Assembly (NCBI GenBank): GCA_036897625.1
Contig: JAYMTA010000324.1
Coordinates: 1-31,428, forward strand
DNA length: 31,428 bases
DNA from: Pelargonium cotyledonis
Taxonomy: Eukaryota; Streptophyta; Magnoliopsida; Geraniales; Geraniaceae
Direction: 5' to 3'
The position numbers were made by a program, and so were the translations under genes. Below are positions 22,010 through 31,428 of the stretch, piece after piece. The notes below the pieces were generated by a model that saw only the letters and a list, made by a program, of their open reading frames with translations, did not search any database and had not been told where the DNA came from. Positions within the stretch are counted from its first letter, which is position 1. Every line of letters begins with the position of its first letter.

Positions 22010-22300
22010 AGATTAATTCCGGTGAGAATTGAAGTAGCAAAGAGGATTTGCTACTGGGAAAGATGGTGTGTGTGTTTTTGAGTGTAGTGTGTTAATGATG
22101 TTTTGGGGAGTATAGATAAGCAGTTAGTGTAGAGGTGACATGTGGCAAGCAGATAGACTGATTGAAAGGAATGGAGAAGGTGAGGTTAATGAGGATCACT
22201 TAAATATTATGTGGATATGGTGTTTGGTCCTTTGGTTTGGAAGAGATAGATAATATGGAAGACACCCTCTCCCTCTCCCTCTCCCTCTCCCATGACTTTG
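22010..22300 (-). promoter_or_regulatory. SBPase leader and proximal promoter
   Basis: Directly upstream of the SBPase ATG (22009). The plus-strand GATAAG at 22115-22120 is an I-box-type motif common in light-regulated photosynthesis genes. It overlaps a weak TATA-like TATCTATACT on the minus strand about 100 bp from the ATG. A (CCCTCT)n tract lies 256-282 bp upstream. Motif calls are by eye. Confidence 0.4.
22265..22291 (-). repeat. (CCCTCT)4CCC tract; G-quadruplex motif on the SBPase sense strand
   Basis: The plus strand holds four CCCTCT units and a final CCC. The complementary strand, the SBPase sense strand, therefore has five GGG tracts each separated by AGA, which satisfies the classic G3 N1-7 quadruplex pattern with one spare tract. 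Confidence 0.9.
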
Positions 22301-23240
22301 TGAATATATATGAATTGATGGCAATGTAATTTGCATGTTAATGGAGAATGGAATTGAAATCATTCATGGGTATACATGCCACTATTCACACTTTTCTTTT
22401 TTCTTATCCCATGCATACCACTATAAACCATTTTCATCCAATATTTAAGGTAGTTACTGTAGTGTATTTGCTATTGTATATTTATAATTACGTTTTTTTG
22501 AGCTTGCTAATTATGCATGAATGATCGGTAACGTCTTTATAATATATTTTTATCATTTGAGTTTGTTATAACACACATTTAAGAGGATGAATGCTTAATA
22601 TATATAACATTAACTAAGTTCATTTTTAATTTTTTATCAAAATTGAAAGGAGAACACAAATAACTTACTATAGGAACATTGTTGATAATTAACATAGAGA
22701 AAAGAGAATTTCAATTATGATTCTCAACCAATAAACCATGATCAATGAGTAGATGACACATCATCAATTAACACTCGTAACTCATCCCAATAAATTTGTA
22801 GACGCGTAGCGTTTAACCAAATTCATTTTGTTTATCTCTTAGTTGTGAGTATCAATCAATAAATCATGACAAATTTTGGATACTAATACAAACACTTATT
22901 TTAAAACAAGAAATTATGTTAATACTGGATTTGAGTAGCTTATTTGAAAATAACAAATTGTCTTGTTTATTTATTTATTTCATGACAAACACAAATCATA
23001 ACATATTATTCAACAAAAAATCTAACTAATAGAACTCAGAAAAATAAAGAATCTCAACCAAATTTCTAGTGGTTGAGACTCAAATATGCATATCGCCTCA
23101 TAGATTAACACATATATTCGCTTCAATAAATTTGTAGACCCGAACACTTGTTCAGATCCATTTCAACCATTACTCCTTACTCTCTAAATTTAATGGGCTA
23201 TTTTAACCATTAATTCTACTAATAAATAATTGATTTGATA
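22300..23240. other. Intergenic DNA between divergent SBPase and ADSL promoters, with a diverged repeat
   Basis: AT-rich, no genes. Two diverged copies of a sequence containing AATCTCAACCA, TTAACAC and CAATAAATTTGTAGAC occur near 22718-22803 and 23051-23139, with the last phrase exactly 336 bp apart (22788 and 23124). These could be fragments of an old repeat; no ends were found. Confidence 0.4.
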
Positions 23241-23248
23241 TTTGGACT

Positions 23249-23460
23249 TGGGCTTACTACAAATAGCGGATGGCCCATTCAGTACTGGGCCGAGCTAGAT
23301 ATCCAAAACACCCAAAGCCCGTAAAGAAAGCCTACATCATGCTCGAATTTAATTGGTCAATCAAACTACCTTCACCTACTACAACCAATAATATGAATAC
23401 ACGTGGCAGATGCAGTGACTCCGGCCGTGTGGAAACACTCCTCCGATATCATTAGGGTTT
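23249..23460 (+). promoter_or_regulatory. ADSL promoter with site II motifs, G-box and telo-box
   Basis: Three site II-type TGGGCY motifs are present: TGGGCT at 23249-23254, GGCCCA (reverse) at 23272-23277 and TGGGCC at 23286-23291. These are followed by CACGTGGC (23400-23407) and the telo-box TTAGGGTTT (23452-23460), 86 bp before the ATG at 23546. In known plant promoters, site II plus telo-box marks housekeeping genes of proliferating cells, which fits a purine-biosynthesis gene. No clear TATA box is needed or seen. Confidence 0.6.
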
Positions 23461-23545
23461 GTCGCTCGAACGAACCCGAAAAGCGAAAAAGACCGCGAAC
23501 AGCATCTCCAGTTCTCCACCACCATCATCGAAAACACTCTCGTCC

Positions 23546-28184
<4,639 letters not shown>

Positions 28185-28561
28185 TAGTCGCGGGTGCCAA
28201 CTAGGTATTGCTTGCAGCAATTTATACCATATTTTGAGTTGTTTTTTGGTGGGAAGAGAAAGGCATTTTGTTGCTTGCCTAAAGAAAAAGCTGATTGTAA
28301 CATACATTTAAACTATCTCATGTATTGCAATAAAATAAAAAAATCCGGTTCTATTTATGTGAATGAGGTTACTGATTGTTGGTTTAATATTTTTACTAAA
28401 CAGTAGTATATCTCTTGAATGTCGTCTTAAATGTACTTTTAAGTTTCCCGTCGATCTTAAAGTAGAGTTACTTCACTTTTTTGTCTTCAACATTATATAA
28501 GATGACAGAACAGAGAACACCACATTCACAGCTAAGTCTTTCTCTGATCTATCATCATAAA
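28185..28561 (+). promoter_or_regulatory. ADSL 3' region and I9-gene promoter
   Basis: The left part is the ADSL 3' untranslated region with AATAAA at 28329-28334. TATATAA at 28494-28500 is a good TATA box, 62 bp before the ATG (28562) of the next gene in the same direction. Both features share under 400 bp. Confidence 0.6.
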
Positions 28562-29249
28562 ATGGCAAGCTCAACTGTTTGGCTACTGCCCGCCATTGCC
28601 ACCGTCTTCATATTCCTCGTCAGTTTCCATGCAGAGGCTCGACATGAAAAAAAGGTACAAAACATGCTACCATCTTTATCGTAATGTTCTCTTTCTTTGC
28701 TACTTAGTCTGATGTTGAAAATGCAGGTTTACATAGTTTATGTGAAGGGAAGAACTCCAGATGATCAAGAATCTAAATCTGCAAATTTGCGCTTGCTAGC
28801 GAAGGTCCTGGAGACCGGGTAAATGCATTTCCGGGTAGATTAACAACATTGATCAAGATTTGGTTCGATTCATTAAACTAAACTGATAATTTTTTGTTGG
28901 AATGACATGGAAATAGCAAGCCAGAGGATGCTTTGATGTATAGTTACAAAGTCATCAACGCATTTGCAGCCAAGCTCACTCATAGGGAGGCAAAAAAATT
29001 ATCTAGTAAGAGTATATCTTAAATATATTTTCATTGAGTCTCGACTATTAACTTTATGGTTGAAATTACTTGTTACTTAACGTTTATATTGCAGAAATGC
29101 CAGAAGTATTGTCTGTAACCGGAAGCAAAAAATATCACATAGACGATTTTCCGAATCCAACATCTACTACCAACAAAATTGACAATATTGACGATGAACT
29201 CAGCCCCTCCAGCCAAAAGTGTGAAACCGAAATTTGCCTTCACAAATAA
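28562..29249 (+). CDS. Stand-alone subtilase propeptide / inhibitor I9-domain secreted protein
   Basis: Four exons (28562-28654, 28727-28818, 28917-29005, 29095-29249), all GT-AG and in phase, give 142 residues. MASSTVWLLPAIATVFIFLV begins a clear signal peptide (about 1-26). Residues 32-108 match the inhibitor I9 (subtilisin propeptide) fold: VYIVYVKGR as first strand, then LLAKVLE, ALMYSYKVINAFAAKLTHRE and a final MPEVLSVTGSKKYHI strand. The last 33 residues are acidic with two cysteines. A TATA box lies 62 bp upstream. No catalytic subtilase domain follows before the transposons at 30197. Arabidopsis has a comparable stand-alone inhibitor, SPI-1, which binds subtilases; a similar role in the secretory path is an inference. 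A truncated subtilase gene is the alternative. Confidence 0.85.
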
Positions 29250-30196
29250 CTCAACATCTCATAATTTTGCAACTCCTGGGAGTTTTTTTATATTTACTGC
29301 TTTTTTTTTTTCAAAAGATCTATAATAAATTTTGTATTTTTGTTGAATAAAGGAGATGCTTGAAATTGTTAGTATTATTTACGATTTGGAATATAATTTC
29401 ATTGTTGACCGTACAACTTTCGTAACTATAACTTGCAATTTTTAACCACTTTCTACCTTCTATAATTATGATCCTTTGTTTTTCATTTTCTACTAAAAAA
29501 ATGAGGTATTGCATTTTGAACGGGATTAGAGTTAGATGTGAGACACAACTGAGGGATAAGAAGGTGTTTCACCTGCACAAATTCATTGAACAGAATACAA
29601 ATATTATTCGTTAGATGACGTTTTCTTATTAATTTAGTTGAGATTTAACCTGATGCTAAAATATACCAAACATAAATATACATTTGAGATATTAGAATAT
29701 GTTCGTTATAAGACTTAGACATTTCGATTAAACAATAAACACACTAAAGACGAGAACACATGTAAAAAAATGCATGTGACCATCCTCATCCAAAATATAA
29801 TTACAACGAAATTTTATTATCTCATCATCGAGAACAGTTACAAGAGATTACCGTTTGTTTGCACTACTAATTTTTAAAATTTTCATTCAACAGTGAAATA
29901 TAACAACAATTCAATCGCAATCAACTCGTTACAGTGCAAATGAAAACATTGACCACCAATTAAGTGATTTACTCTATCAGTCAACTGAAAATCGATTGAC
30001 TGAAAATACTAAAACAACAATCAACAATGCGCTTCAGATTCCCTTTGAGGTATCAGCTTTGAGTCTCATCGCCGACGGTATGAAGTGAGAATTATGAAAC
30101 TAAAGGAATAACTAACAACTAATAAGGTGACACCTCCTATAAAAATGAGAAACACACGCTTTTACAGGCATGCTGTCTAGTTGCTTTAAAAAACAA
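29250..30196. other. AT-rich intergenic DNA
   Basis: No supported gene, no paired repeat and no sign of remnants of a subtilase catalytic domain (no Asp, His or GTS-type Ser motifs in any frame that I could see). Confidence 0.5.
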
Positions 30197-30529
30197 GGGT
30201 AAAATGTCCCTTCACCTCTTGAACTTACAGTTTTTTTTGGATTTGCCCCTCAATTAGGGTTTTGCATGGTTTTAAACCTTAAACTTTTCAATTTTTTGAA
30301 AAATGTCCAATTGACCTGTGATAACCGGTAGGTTACCGCCACGTCATAAAAAAAATGTCACATCAGACCTGCCACATCATCACTTCTTATCATGTCATCT
30401 TCTTCTTCCTCCATCTTTGTGGCTGCGATTTCTGTTAAAACTGGTCGTGATTGTGGTGGTCGTGGTGGTGTAAGAGACGAGTCTGGTCCGACGTCGCCGA
30501 AGAGTAGTAAGATGAAGTTTATGTGCAGC
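30197..30529. mobile_element. Left end of a third Mutator-like element (interrupted)
   Basis: Begins GGGTAAAATGTCCCTTCACC and continues with words typical of plant MULE inverted repeats (GCCCCTCAATTAGGG, CCACGTCA, GCCACATCATCAC), then a TCTTCTTCTTCC tract and a GC-richer piece (30417-30520). The style matches the nested MULE near 10570-10650 but it is not a copy. It stops at the hAT element at 30530, and its other end must lie beyond the window. With only one end visible, the call is tentative. Confidence 0.5.
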
Positions 30530-31428
30530 CAGTGGCGGATCTACCTTTTGAGCATAGTGGGCAAGTGCCCCCAACTAATTGGGAGAAATAAAAATTATTG
30601 TTTAAATTTTTTAATTTTTTTAAATCAATAAATACAAGTGCTCATGGATAATATATAAGTGCCCCTCTAAAATATTAGTGAATGAGAGTGCCCCCATGAA
30701 TATCTGACTTAAATCCTTCATTGCAGTTAATTTCAGTGGCCCTACATGTATTAAATAATAAAAATTTATTTTTAAAATATAGGAGAGTTAACTTAGTGGG
30801 CCTAACTTATTATCTTTACACTTTTAAACAAACCAAGCCTTTACATCTTCTTTTACAGCACACTACACTACACTTTACCAAATATCCTCTCTACCTATTC
30901 ACCAAGTAAGCAAAAAGAAACCAAAACACACAGTATCTGCCATTGAAGCTTCACGGACAGTCAGATACAATATAGAAATTTTCAGATCGTCAATATTATT
31001 ACACTATATAAGATAAGTAAAAACTAATTCTCTATTTTATATGTAACATATGATTTAGTGATTTACATGTATAAATTGATTTATTACAGAACATTCATGA
31101 TTCATAATTCATTACATTGTTTGATTAAGTAAAACAAATTCTCTGTTTTTTACAGGACATATGATTTACTGATTTACATAATTACATGTATATATTGATT
31201 GATTAATGATTAGTGAATATTTCTATTTTCACAAATGTACAGCACATAACATTCATGTTCAATACTATTACTTTGTTTGATCTTGTTTGTGGTTAGTTTT
31301 AAACTTTTCATCTTATTCATTTATAAGCATTCATAATTTGTGTTTCACAATTTCTTCTTCACAGTATTATGGAAAAGTATTTTAAAAGAAAGACGGAGGT
31401 AGTGGATAAATCAAAAATCGATAAGAAT
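30530..31428 (+). mobile_element. 5' portion of an hAT-superfamily transposon
   Basis: Starts CAGTGGCGGATCTACC, the kind of terminus seen in plant hAT elements with a TTF-type zinc finger transposase, followed by the characteristic GGGCAAGTGCCCCC stretch. About 840 bp of AT-rich leader precede a transposase start at 31369. The right end and target duplication lie outside the window; the left flank would be TGTGCAGC (30522-30529). Confidence 0.65.
31369..31428 (+). CDS. hAT transposase N-terminus (TTF-type zinc finger / ZMYM1-like), 3'-partial
   Basis: Twenty codons run to the window edge: MEKYFKRKTEVVDKSKIDKN. The M-E-K-Y-F-K-R-K opening is the usual start of plant TTF-type hAT transposases, often annotated as zinc finger MYM-type protein 1-like. 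The ATG follows TTCTTCACAG, a plausible splice acceptor, so a leader intron is likely. The DNA-binding, catalytic and hAT dimerisation parts would be downstream. Intactness cannot be judged. Confidence 0.6.
   Translation, partial: MEKYFKRKTEVVDKSKIDKN

Noticed and set aside
23459..23545. Longer ADSL N-terminus starting upstream of 23546
   Set aside because: The frame is open upstream but only through a non-ATG codon; the first ATG is at 23546 and gives a sensible transit peptide.

Overview
The window is nuclear DNA from a flowering plant, most likely a eudicot. The evidence is AT-rich intergenic DNA, genes split by GT-AG introns, plant-only families (COI1, multicopper laccase, chloroplast sedoheptulose bisphosphatase, DIVARICATA-type MYB) and plant-style transposons. 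The COI1 and SBPase proteins look Rosaceae-like to me, but that is an impression from memory and not a database result. Splice sites below were placed by hand, using reading phase and family similarity.

Layout, left to right. (1) 1-3423, +: the COI1 jasmonate receptor, with its N-terminus cut off by the window edge. (2) 4540-7196, +: a glycoside hydrolase family 3 beta-glucosidase pseudogene that keeps its exon/intron structure but has at least three frameshifts and three internal stops. (3) 7200-12500: a transposon-rich gap. It holds a tRNA-derived SINE (minus strand) and a Mutator-like element of about 1.74 kb (9568-11309, 9-bp target duplication), into which a second Mutator-like element of 640 bp (10440-11079, its own 9-bp duplication) has inserted. 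The outer element carries a GC-richer, gene-like cargo segment. (4) 12502-22009, all minus: a DIVARICATA-like MYB, a six-exon laccase, a START/Bet v 1-fold lachrymatory-factor-synthase-like gene whose start codon appears to sit at the very end of an upstream exon, and an eight-exon SBPase of the Calvin cycle. (5) 23546-28184, +: a ten-exon adenylosuccinate lyase of purine synthesis, divergent from SBPase, with telo-box and site II promoter motifs and one GC-AG intron. (6) 28562-29249, +: a small secreted protein that is only a subtilase propeptide (inhibitor I9) domain. (7) 30197-31428: the left end of another Mutator-like element, interrupted by the 5' end of an hAT transposon whose transposase begins in the last 60 bases.

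The genes form no operon or obvious pathway cluster; this is an ordinary gene-by-gene plant neighbourhood. I found no convincing wholly new system. The most interesting structures are the nested Mutator-like pair with captured cargo, a five-tract G-quadruplex motif upstream of SBPase, the stand-alone propeptide gene, and the split-start LFS-like gene.
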